DNA of 5,047 nt. It comes from Saprospirales bacterium. Lineage in GTDB: Bacteria > Bacteroidota > Bacteroidia > Chitinophagales > Saprospiraceae. The stretch is from contig DLXL01000063.1 of the NCBI GenBank assembly GCA_003448025.1, forward strand, positions 1 through 5,047, written 5' to 3'. This document shows positions 1 through 5,047 of this stretch, piece after piece. Below the pieces are notes generated by a model that saw only the letters and a list, made by a program, of their open reading frames with translations, was not told the origin of the DNA and ran no database searches. How positions within the stretch are numbered: the stretch's first letter is position 1; every line of letters begins with the position of its first letter. The translations under genes were made by a program, and so were the position numbers.

Positions 1-276
1 GTTATAGATGTAACTGATCTGGATCAGCTAACAGAGCTATGTCTGAAAAAAAGTCCTAAAGGCTTGATTATGAACGTCAAAAGCCCGACTGGCTGGGATG
101 GCTGGGCCTTTGGCGCACAACTTCAAAACACCTTCTGCATCCCGGTTTTTTTCATCACGGGAGCCGCTGCCCCCCCTGTAAACAAGGCATTTTCCTTCCC
201 GGTTTTGAATAAGCCATTTACACGTGTACAACTTAAAGATCACCTGGGACATTGGTTTGAAGTAAGAGGCCATTAG
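1..276 (+). CDS. Receiver (REC) domain protein, C-terminal fragment, Asp-to-Asn at phospho-site
   Basis: The frame is open from the first base to the TAG at 274-276, giving 91 residues, so this is the 3' end of a gene that starts outside the window. It reads as the last two thirds of a CheY-like receiver domain. PKGLIMNVKSP (residues 19-29) fits beta3 and the following loop, IPVFFITGAA fits beta4 with its conserved Thr, and VLNKPFTRVQLKDHL fits beta5 with the conserved Lys-Pro-Phe and helix alpha5. The protein stops just after alpha5, so it is either a stand-alone receiver or the C-terminal receiver of a hybrid kinase. The residue where the phosphorylated Asp should sit is Asn25 (codon at 73-75), so classical phosphorylation there is doubtful. 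The acidic pair of beta1 lies outside the window. A TTG at 64 or an ATG at 70 could be misread as a start, but both fall inside beta3. The fold assignment is from motif pattern only. Confidence 0.72.
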   Translation, partial: VIDVTDLDQLTELCLKKSPKGLIMNVKSPTGWDGWAFGAQLQNTFCIPVFFITGAAAPPVNKAFSFPVLNKPFTRVQLKDHLGHWFEVRGH

Positions 277-439
277 CTTCCCTGAAATTTTAAAGGGCCT
301 TACTGGTAAAAACTTGTGCTTCCCTGATTCCATTACAACTTTCTTAGTATATCCTGCTTACCTTGCTGGCATCCCGTAAACCCTGACGCCTGGTGCGTTG
401 GGCAGGTTATTTCATTGCACAAATTAATTTCCTCACATC
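277..439. other. Intergenic region
   Basis: This 163-base gap separates the receiver-domain gene from the S74 fibre-like gene. It shows no convincing open frame on the + strand. I see no Shine-Dalgarno sequence ahead of the ATG at 440 (the run before it is AATTAATTTCCTCACATC), which is normal for Bacteroidota. I could not find a clean match to the Bacteroidota promoter consensus (TTTG, then TAnnTTTG about 20 bases on), although a promoter for the downstream pair would be expected here. The only visible structure is the hairpin at 382-406. Confidence 0.6.
382..406 (+). other. Imperfect hairpin upstream of the S74 gene
   Basis: CCTG (382-385) and ACGC (386-389) pair with GCGT (395-398) and CAGG (403-406) around a five-base loop. 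A four-base bulge (TGGG) sits on the right arm. The sequence after it, TTATTTCATT, is T-rich but not a clean T-tract. It could be a weak terminator for the upstream gene, a 5' UTR structure of the gene at 440, or chance. It ends 33 bases before the start codon. Confidence 0.25.
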
Positions 440-526
440 ATGAAAAGCGTTTTTTACTCCTTTATCAGCCTAAAGCATTTTCTTCTCCTATTTGCCTTGC
501 TGGGAACAGCCTCTGTAGCTTTTGCA
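440..526 (+). other. Signal peptide of the S74 fibre-like protein
   Basis: Residues 1-29 have a Lys near the N-terminus and at 12, a hydrophobic core (FLLLFALLG) and a small-residue AFA motif before Gln30. This fits Sec export with signal peptidase I cleavage. There is no lipobox Cys, so it is not a lipoprotein. Confidence 0.85.
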
Positions 527-2017
527 CAGGCCAACAAAGCAACGCTCTCTGTACAGGGAGTATTAACCAAATCAGACGGCACAGCTGTAGATGATGGGAA
601 TGATTATAAACTCACCTTTCGTTTGTGGGATGATGCATCCAGCACAGACAATATACATAAGGTACACCAGGAGCTTATTGAGAACATTACCGTTGTAGGC
701 GGGGTCTACAGTGTGGTACTGGGGCTTGATGATACACAGCCACTTAATGCTGCTTTTAACAAAACATATTGGCTTGGGGTAAGTGTAGGCACTTCCTCCA
801 TTGAGCTACTTCCACGTCCGCGTCTTACCCATGCACCATATGCATTGGGATTGGTTGGCCAGAACAATACTTTCCCGAGCACAGGACCGGTTATTGGTGA
901 TGCTTTTCGGGCAAGAGGCGGCGACCCCATCGGTGGCCAGGGACCAGACGGAAATGGGTTTTCATTTAAACCAGGTGGTGATGAAGGAGGGGGCATGTTC
1001 TCCAGAGGGGCAAATAACATTGAATTGTGGGCTGGCGGACAAGAAAGAATGCAATTAAACAACGCTCAGAATGAACTTTATGGTCAAACAGTCAACTTTG
1101 GCCCGTTTATCAGCAATGATTTAACGATAAATGGCAACCAGCAGATAAACGGCAGCTCTAACATTTCATTACACCAAACCGTACAGGGTTGGCATACTGT
1201 CAATGGGTTTTCAAAAATTAATGCTAATCAGGAAGTTACCGGATTTTCTACCATCGGGGCCAATCAGACTGTCAACGGCAGCTCCTTTACCAAAGGATTT
1301 AACAGGGCTGCGAGCTGGTTCGACAATTCTGGTTTTACCTTCAATTATACGCTGCAAGGTGGCATTGACGATACTGATTCGGGATTATTTGGAAAGCAGG
1401 ACGGTATTGTGCAAATCAGATCTAACGGTTCAGTTGTAGCAGAATTCTCTCCTCCACAAGGATATACCAATCAATGTTGCAATACTCTTTCTGCTATTAA
1501 ACTTTATGGCATTCAAAAAGGTCCGGACAATCCTGAAGTAGAATGGGATGAACAAACAGGACACTTGCAAGTCGACAACTCCAGTCGCCGCCTCAAACGC
1601 AACATTAATCCGCTTACCGACAACTACAGGCTAATCTTAAAGGCTCAACCGAAATTATACAATCGTATTGGCTATCCTGATGAGCGTGTAGAGCTTGGTT
1701 ACATTGCTGAAGAGTTCGACAGTATAGGTCTGACCAGATTGGTACACTACAATGGAAGTGGCGAAATCACGGGGGTTAACTATAAAAAAGTTTCCATTTA
1801 CCTTAATGAGGTAGTGAAAGATCATGAATTGGAAATTGAAAAAATGAAGGCAGAAATTGCTGCTCTACAAGCTGAAAACAACGGATTGAAAGCTCAAAAC
1901 AGCAGTTTGCAAACTGCCAATGCTGATTTGAGCAAGCAACAAAACGCTTTTTCCGGTCAATTGGAAAATCTGTTAAGACGAATTCAGGCATTAGAGTCCT
2001 CGAGTACCGGGAAATAG
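440..2017 (+). CDS. Exported tail-fibre-like protein with C-terminal Peptidase_S74 chaperone domain
   Basis: A complete 525-residue protein. Residues 1-29 are a signal peptide with cleavage likely at AFA|Q (29/30), which supports this ATG. Residues about 33-140 form a beta-rich domain (VQGVLTKSDG, YKLTFRLWDD, GGVYSVVLGLDD, LPRPRLTHAPYAL) of a kind often found at the N-terminus of bacterial secreted fibre proteins. Next come a GF-x-F ... GMF module (172-206), ten hexapeptide repeats (227-286), a second GF-x-F ... GLF module (296-336), an S74 domain (about 377-456) and a coiled coil (about 455-519). S74 domains are known as intramolecular chaperones that trimerise fibres and often cut themselves off. 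The likely dyad, Ser381 and Lys386, is present. By inference this is a trimeric extracellular or surface fibre. The signal peptide and the lack of phage neighbours argue against a prophage tail gene. No C-terminal type IX sorting domain is seen. It probably shares a transcript with the gene at 2072. Confidence 0.9.
   Translation: MKSVFYSFISLKHFLLLFALLGTASVAFAQANKATLSVQGVLTKSDGTAVDDGNDYKLTFRLWDDASSTDNIHKVHQELIENITVVGGVYSVVLGLDDTQPLNAAFNKTYWLGVSVGTSSIELLPRPRLTHAPYALGLVGQNNTFPSTGPVIGDAFRARGGDPIGGQGPDGNGFSFKPGGDEGGGMFSRGANNIELWAGGQERMQLNNAQNELYGQTVNFGPFISNDLTINGNQQINGSSNISLHQTVQGWHTVNGFSKINANQEVTGFSTIGANQTVNGSSFTKGFNRAASWFDNSGFTFNYTLQGGIDDTDSGLFGKQDGIVQIRSNGSVVAEFSPPQGYTNQCCNTLSAIKLYGIQKGPDNPEVEWDEQTGHLQVDNSSRRLKRNINPLTDNYRLILKAQPKLYNRIGYPDERVELGYIAEEFDSIGLTRLVHYNGSGEITGVNYKKVSIYLNEVVKDHELEIEKMKAEIAALQAENNGLKAQNSSLQTANADLSKQQNAFSGQLENLLRRIQALESSSTGK
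953..1057 (+). repeat. First GF-x-F/GMF fibre module (residues 172-206)
   Basis: Contains GFSF at 173-176, then an Asp/Gly-rich turn, GMF at 185-187, and NIELWAGGQERMQL at 193-206. A second, diverged copy lies at residues 296-336, beyond the hexapeptide stalk. The pattern is typical of beta-structured stretches in bacterial and phage tail-fibre proteins, by my recollection of such sequences. Confidence 0.55.
1118..1297 (+). repeat. Ten tandem hexapeptide repeats (residues 227-286)
   Basis: Residues 227-286 divide without a gap into ten six-residue units, for example DLTING, NQQING, HQTVQG, WHTVNG, NQEVTG, NQTVNG. Position 4 is Ile or Val in the first nine (Thr in the tenth), and position 6 is Gly in seven, Ala in two and Leu in one. 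The strict period implies a regular beta-solenoid or triple-stranded beta-prism stalk, which fits a trimeric fibre with an S74 chaperone. DNA identity between units is low, so the period is kept at protein level. Confidence 0.75.
1325..1447 (+). repeat. Second GF-x-F/GLF fibre module (residues 296-336)
   Basis: GFTF (298-301), DTDSGLFGKQDG (311-322), then IVQIRSNGSVVAEF (323-336). It follows the same order as the module at residues 172-206: GF-x-F, Asp/Gly turn, GMF/GLF, beta strand with Ile-x-Ile/Leu, Gly, and a closing hydrophobic strand. The two copies bracket the hexapeptide stalk. Confidence 0.5.
1580..1807 (+). other. Peptidase_S74 domain with Ser381/Lys386 pair
   Basis: The region begins SSRRLKRNINPL, matching the family signature S-D-x-R-L-K-x-N-I, with Ser381 five residues before Lys386 as in the catalytic Ser-Lys dyad known for endosialidase chaperones and MYRF. 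The usual Asp after the Ser is Ser382 here. GYIAEEF (420-426) matches the family's conserved G-x-I-A-E/Q-E strand, and GVNYKKV (445-451) the later Y-x-x-(L/I/V) segment. If active, it would cut between Asn380 and Ser381 and release a 145-residue C-terminal piece. Confidence 0.85.
1802..1996 (+). other. C-terminal coiled coil (residues ~455-519)
   Basis: Residues 455-519 are helical in character, with heptad-like spacing of Leu/Ile/Met (IEKMKAEIAALQAENNGLKAQ is a core stretch split over two heptads). There are no prolines and much Glu, Lys, Gln and Ala. A trailing helix bundle is usual after S74 domains and serves trimer assembly. Confidence 0.8.
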
Positions 2018-2071
2018 GGCCATTGATCATTCCCGTTTGTCAAACCTTCCATTCACTCAACGACTCTTTTC

Positions 2072-2146
2072 ATGAAACATATATTTTTTAGTCGGCTATT
2101 CGCCGTACTGATGTGTCTTTCCTTTGGCCTGGAAGGGATATGGGCC
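2072..2146 (+). other. Signal peptide of the LamG multidomain protein
   Basis: Residues 1-25 carry Lys2 and Arg8, a hydrophobic core (LFAVLMCLSFGL) and IWA before Gln26-Gln27. Cys15 lies inside the hydrophobic core, not at a lipobox, so signal peptidase I cleavage is more likely than lipoprotein processing. Confidence 0.82.
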
Positions 2147-5047
2147 CAGCAACCCAGCCAGCCATGGGATCCCGGGTGTTTTTCGGCAGCCGTTCAGGAC
2201 ACTATGGTACGTTCCGCCTTCATTAATTACGGCAATGGAGTACGGATGAAAAACACCAGCCGTCGCATGAAACTCACCGTTGGACAATTGGTGGTGGGTT
2301 CTGCTTTGGGAGATGATTACAATATGGAGTTTGGCTATTGGTCAGGCTTTCTGGTGGCGCCTTTCCCTCCTTTTGTAACCGCCAGTCAGGGAGAATTGCT
2401 GGATCGCATCCAGATTTCCTGGGGGCCAAATCCACTTGGCCCTTTCGCTGTCGGAGGGTTCAAAATATACCGCGACGGGGTTTATCTCGCACAGGTAGAC
2501 AAGAGTACCCGCAATTACAACGATTTTAATGTGATTGCAGGACGACCCTATCTATACGAAGTGAGAGGAATAAATGCCTATGGTGAAGGATCTCCTGGTA
2601 AAGCACTAGGGTTTCAGGTTCCAAACGGTGTAGTAACGGGATGGGTGCGTACCATAAATGATAGTCCGGTGCCGGATGCCCTCGTTACGCTCATGCCCAT
2701 GCAGGGCTTTTCGGCTTACTTTGGCCCCCATGACGGAGCCTATGCCGAGCCGGATTCATCTACCAACGAAAATTTTCTGCCTACCACAGATACAGATTGG
2801 ACCCTGTGCTACTGGATCAAAAACACAGAGGCTTTAAACAATCCGACGATGTTGGATATTACGCCCAATGGAGTGAATCAAGGATTGGTAGTCAAATCTC
2901 TGAACAGCGGTGGCGTGCAGATGTTGGCTGGAACGGCCAATCTCACCGGCAGTTTTGATGCAAATCCAAATGGATGGCACCACATTAGCCTCAGTTATAG
3001 CTCCGGCGCTTATCGGTTATATTTAGATGGTGTTCTTAAGGATCAAAAAAATGGCACTGCAATTCTGAATACTACTTCGCTGCGTGTAGGCAAACGCATT
3101 AGCGGCAGTACCCCCTGGGTTGGCAGACTGGATGAATTAAGAATTTACCACAAAAGTTTAAATGAGCTGGATCTGGCAGAGGTGATGGAGGGCACCGCTT
3201 CCACCCTTACACCGGGATTAAAATACTATTGGAAAATGGACGAGGAAAAAGGCTCCAAATCCTTTGACCTCTTGCAGCGCAATCGGTTCTTCTTTTGCGG
3301 CGCCATTTTCGATGCTGACCGGCCTCCGGTTCGCACCTCAGGCAAAACAAACGAGGATGGCTATTACAGAATTGAATCTGCCAACTATGGCACCGGCATT
3401 ACTTTCCTGGCAAAGCCGGAAAAGTTCTTCTACAAGCACCGCGCCCTTAAATTCAACCGGCAGGAGATGGACTATGCCACGCTGCCAGATTTTCCCTTAA
3501 CATCACAAACAACACTGGAAACCTGGATTAATAGCGCCGGCCCTGACGGTATCCAAACGGTATTATCCAAAAGATGGAACGGAAGCAACAGTTTTCAGCT
3601 TCAACTGCAGGCAAATGGTATAAATAACCATATTATCTTCAAGCTGAACAACCAGGTACATGATTTCGGGCCATTAGGGCTTGGGTATCACCACTTGGCT
3701 TTCACCATTGATAGCACAGGAGCCGGCACACAGGTAACAGGCTATAAGAATGGCACCCTGCTGGGAACCGTTATGATGCCGGCCTACACCGGAACCTGGG
3801 AAGAGCCTGCAGAACCCTGGGTACTGGGTGCGAGGAAATCAGGCACTGATTTCGTTGATTTTTATGGTGGGCTGATTGACGAGGTGGCAGTATATGGTAA
3901 CATCCTAACTCCCGCGCTCATTTCAGCTCATGCCGCTGCCTCCAGAGATCCACAGGAAGCAGGGCTGCGTATATATTTTGCCATGGATGAGGGGACAGGA
4001 TCCGTGCTTACCAACTCGGGGTCCTTACTGCTAACTCAACAGGGAACCACCTTCCAAACGGAATGGACGACTATGGCGCCTAACCAATCTACAACGCCTC
4101 ATGAGTTTGCGCCTTCTACCCGACAGGTAACCTTAAATCCCAGTGTCACTTCAGTTGACCAGGTAGATTTTACAGATCGGTCTACCATTCCGGTTACAGG
4201 ATTTGTGCGATACCAAAATACGGATTGTTTCGCCAAAAATGTTGAAATCCTGGTCAATAATGAATCGTTTGTTCCACGGATTTTTACCGACTCCACCGGC
4301 AAATTCATCATTGACCTGGAGCCTGGAGCTACCGTTACCCTGAAGCCGGTCTTTGAAGACCATGAATTTTTCCCGGCTACCTGGCAGGTAACCAACCTCA
4401 CCAGCCCAATTGCGGGAATTGTATTTAATGACATTACCACCAGGAAAATCAGTGGTTTTGTAGCCGGAGGTGATTGTAAATTACCCATTATCAGTAATCC
4501 GGGAACGCCAAGTGGTACGGTGTGTATCGTAAAAGTTCGCTCGATTGATGATTGCTTTGAACGCATCATTGAAATTGACAATATAGAAGGCGAATATGAA
4601 TTTGCCAATCTCCCGCCCATTGAAATGACCATTGCGGTGGTGGAACACTCAGACCCAACCATTAAAACGGCTTTTCAGGTTTTAGGCGGTAAGCAGGTAG
4701 ATTTGAGAAAAGTCGACACCATTGTTGACTTTATTTACTACGCACCACCACAGGTGGAAATCGTAAGTGGCATGGATCCATACAGTCCAACTTGCCAGAC
4801 TGTGGTATTTGAACAAGGCAAGTCTTACACCCTGGGGATTTCCTTAAAAGAATATTATCTCGGCGAAGCCTGTTTATTGGATACCGGCAATATTCGCATC
4901 ATCAATGAAATTTCAGGTGAGGTAAAGGATACTGTTCTGAGCAGTTCCATTCTTTTTTACAAATTCAGAGCAAAGGTGCCCAATCCAAGCCCGCCATTCC
5001 TGCAAACCATCCAAATTGTAGGCTCCTCCATCAGCGGCACCGAATCT
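2072..5047 (+). CDS. Large secreted multidomain protein (FnIII, LamG, Ig-like repeats), C-terminus outside window
   Basis: The frame from ATG at 2072 stays open for 992 codons to the last base, so the gene is cut at its 3' end. A signal peptide (MKHIFFSRLF..., cleavage likely at IWA|Q, 25/26) supports this start. Order of parts: a short module with GQLVVGSALGDDY and MEFGYW (about 64-89), a motif seen in Bacteroidota secreted proteins; FnIII (about 99-184); first half of a carboxypeptidase-regulatory-like repeat (186-209); LamG module 1 (about 210-424); repeat continuation (425-452); LamG module 2 (about 453-675); repeat end (676-706); a second, uninterrupted repeat (707-792); a third (793-897); and an unassigned part (898-992). 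LamG domains commonly bind sugars or proteins, so an adhesive or matrix role is plausible but inferred. A type IX secretion C-terminal signal would lie beyond the window. The 54-base gap after the S74 gene suggests one operon. No frameshift is seen. Confidence 0.88.
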   Translation, partial: MKHIFFSRLFAVLMCLSFGLEGIWAQQPSQPWDPGCFSAAVQDTMVRSAFINYGNGVRMKNTSRRMKLTVGQLVVGSALGDDYNMEFGYWSGFLVAPFPPFVTASQGELLDRIQISWGPNPLGPFAVGGFKIYRDGVYLAQVDKSTRNYNDFNVIAGRPYLYEVRGINAYGEGSPGKALGFQVPNGVVTGWVRTINDSPVPDALVTLMPMQGFSAYFGPHDGAYAEPDSSTNENFLPTTDTDWTLCYWIKNTEALNNPTMLDITPNGVNQGLVVKSLNSGGVQMLAGTANLTGSFDANPNGWHHISLSYSSGAYRLYLDGVLKDQKNGTAILNTTSLRVGKRISGSTPWVGRLDELRIYHKSLNELDLAEVMEGTASTLTPGLKYYWKMDEEKGSKSFDLLQRNRFFFCGAIFDADRPPVRTSGKTNEDGYYRIESANYGTGITFLAKPEKFFYKHRALKFNRQEMDYATLPDFPLTSQTTLETWINSAGPDGIQTVLSKRWNGSNSFQLQLQANGINNHIIFKLNNQVHDFGPLGLGYHHLAFTIDSTGAGTQVTGYKNGTLLGTVMMPAYTGTWEEPAEPWVLGARKSGTDFVDFYGGLIDEVAVYGNILTPALISAHAAASRDPQEAGLRIYFAMDEGTGSVLTNSGSLLLTQQGTTFQTEWTTMAPNQSTTPHEFAPSTRQVTLNPSVTSVDQVDFTDRSTIPVTGFVRYQNTDCFAKNVEILVNNESFVPRIFTDSTGKFIIDLEPGATVTLKPVFEDHEFFPATWQVTNLTSPIAGIVFNDITTRKISGFVAGGDCKLPIISNPGTPSGTVCIVKVRSIDDCFERIIEIDNIEGEYEFANLPPIEMTIAVVEHSDPTIKTAFQVLGGKQVDLRKVDTIVDFIYYAPPQVEIVSGMDPYSPTCQTVVFEQGKSYTLGISLKEYYLGEACLLDTGNIRIINEISGEVKDTVLSSSILFYKFRAKVPNPSPPFLQTIQIVGSSISGTES
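2366..2623 (+). other. Fibronectin type III domain (residues ~99-184)
   Basis: Typical FnIII landmarks appear in order: PPFVTASQG at the start, IQISWGP (strand B Trp117), FKIYRDGVYLAQV (strand C to C'), then PYLYEVRGINAYGEGSPG, which matches the Y-x-V-x-A-x-N-x-x-G-x-S-x-P signature of strands F and G. Confidence 0.85.
2699..3343 (+). other. LamG/jellyroll module 1, inserted (residues ~210-424)
   Basis: Begins FSAYFGPHDGAYAE, then DWTLCYWIKN, GWHHISLSY, YRLYLDGVL, LRVGKR and VGRLDELRIYHKSLN, the ordered strands of a concanavalin-like LamG fold ending in the G-x-(I/L)-D-E-(L/V) motif. It is followed by LKYYWKMDEEKGS, a usual LamG boundary motif. The module sits between the first strands of a carboxypeptidase-regulatory-like repeat (ending VTLMP, 209) and that repeat's next segment (TNEDGYYRI, 426-434). 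Confidence 0.8.
3428..4099 (+). other. LamG/jellyroll module 2, inserted (residues ~453-676)
   Basis: Begins RALKFNRQEMDYATLPDF, then TTLETWIN, IQTVLSKRW, YHHLAFTID, GYKNGTLLG, WVLGARK and GLIDEVAVYGNIL, followed by LRIYFAMDEGTGS. The order and boundary motifs match LamG module 1 (LKYYWKMDEEKGS there), so the two are probably diverged copies. It follows AKPEK (447-451) and precedes HEFAPSTRQV (677-686). The same two elements are nearly adjacent in the next repeat (LKPVFEDHEFFPATWQV). Confidence 0.8.
4190..4447 (+). repeat. Uninterrupted carboxypeptidase-regulatory-like repeat B (residues 707-792)
   Basis: An Ig-like repeat of about 86 residues: VTGFVRY, VEILVNN, FTDSTGKFIIDLEPG, TVTLKPVFEDHEFFPATW, IAGIVFNDITT. 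It is the intact template against which the preceding, LamG-split repeat (pieces at residues 186-209, 425-452 and 676-706) can be aligned. The pattern of G-x-V start, T/S-D-x-x-G-x-(F/Y)-x-I middle and a strand ending before the next G-x-V fits the CarboxypepD_reg/Cna-B-like class. Confidence 0.75.
4448..4762 (+). repeat. Carboxypeptidase-regulatory-like repeat C (residues 793-897)
   Basis: Starts ISGFVAGGDCK, in register with VTGFVRY of repeat B, and continues with VCIVKVRSIDDCF, GEYEFANLPPIEMTIAVVEH and VDFIYYAPPQVEI. It is longer than repeat B because of a Pro/Gly-rich loop near residues 805-816. It holds Cys802, Cys818 and Cys828, which could form a disulfide if exported, but no partner is certain. 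Confidence 0.65.
4763..5047 (+). other. Unassigned C-terminal stretch of the visible protein (residues 898-992)
   Basis: A beta-rich stretch with PTCQTVVFEQGKSYTLGISL and EACLLDTGNIRIINEISG. I do not recognise a family. Two Cys about 40 residues apart could pair. It continues past the window edge and may be an Ig-like domain or the lead-in to more repeats. Confidence 0.4.

Noticed and set aside
280..297. CCCT...AGGG inverted repeat after the receiver gene as a terminator
   Set aside because: Only four base pairs form, with a ten-base A/T-rich loop and no T-tract, too weak to support.
37..333. Minus-strand frame of 98 codons
   Set aside because: It overlaps the + strand frame that carries clear receiver-domain motifs and has no motif of its own.
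440..2017. Prophage tail-fibre gene
   Set aside because: The S74 domain suggests phage, but the protein has a clear Sec signal peptide and no phage structural, lysis or integrase genes are nearby. S74 proteins are also common in non-phage bacterial secreted proteins.
2018..2071. Promoter or terminator between the S74 gene and the LamG gene
   Set aside because: No hairpin with a T-tract and no match to the Bacteroidota promoter consensus is visible. The gap is short enough for co-transcription.
4099..4662. Long open frame on the minus strand (187 codons)
   Set aside because: It lies entirely antisense to the 992-codon frame, whose domain content is convincing here (repeats B and C). The minus-strand translation shows no recognisable motif.
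2072..5047. Frameshift explaining the split repeat
   Set aside because: The reading frame was followed codon by codon from 2072 to 5047 with no stop, and both LamG modules and all repeat pieces are in the same frame.

Overview
The window looks like a chromosomal piece of a Bacteroidota bacterium, possibly Saprospiraceae- or Cytophaga-like. This is inferred from signal peptides cleaved at A|Q, starts without a Shine-Dalgarno sequence, and large secreted proteins built from FnIII, LamG and carboxypeptidase-regulatory-like modules. No 16S rRNA or other marker gene is present, so the taxonomy is only a lean. All three genes are on the + strand.

Layout: (1) positions 1-276 hold the C-terminal 91 codons of a gene whose start lies outside the window. 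It reads as a response-regulator receiver domain with Asn at the usual phospho-acceptor Asp position. (2) 277-439 is non-coding, with one imperfect hairpin at 382-406. (3) 440-2017 encodes a complete 525-residue exported protein built like a phage tail fibre. It has a signal peptide, an N-terminal beta-rich domain, a GF-x-F/G-x-F module, ten hexapeptide repeats, a second copy of that module, a Peptidase_S74 (endosialidase-type intramolecular chaperone) domain with an intact Ser/Lys pair, and a C-terminal coiled coil. (4) After a 54-base gap, 2072-5047 is one uninterrupted frame of 992 codons that runs off the right edge. It is the N-terminal part of a large multidomain secreted protein: signal peptide, short N-terminal module, FnIII, then three carboxypeptidase-regulatory-like (Ig-like) repeats. 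The first repeat appears to be split twice by inserted LamG/jellyroll modules.

How they fit together: the two complete or nearly complete genes are close, co-directional and both exported. They are probably co-transcribed parts of a cell-surface or extracellular assembly such as an adhesin or fibre. The receiver fragment belongs to a separate upstream gene and may be unrelated. The most interesting structures are the doubly interrupted Ig-like repeat of the second protein, the exact ten-hexad stalk of the first, and the Asn-substituted receiver. There is no sign of a mobile element, CRISPR array, tRNA or rRNA.
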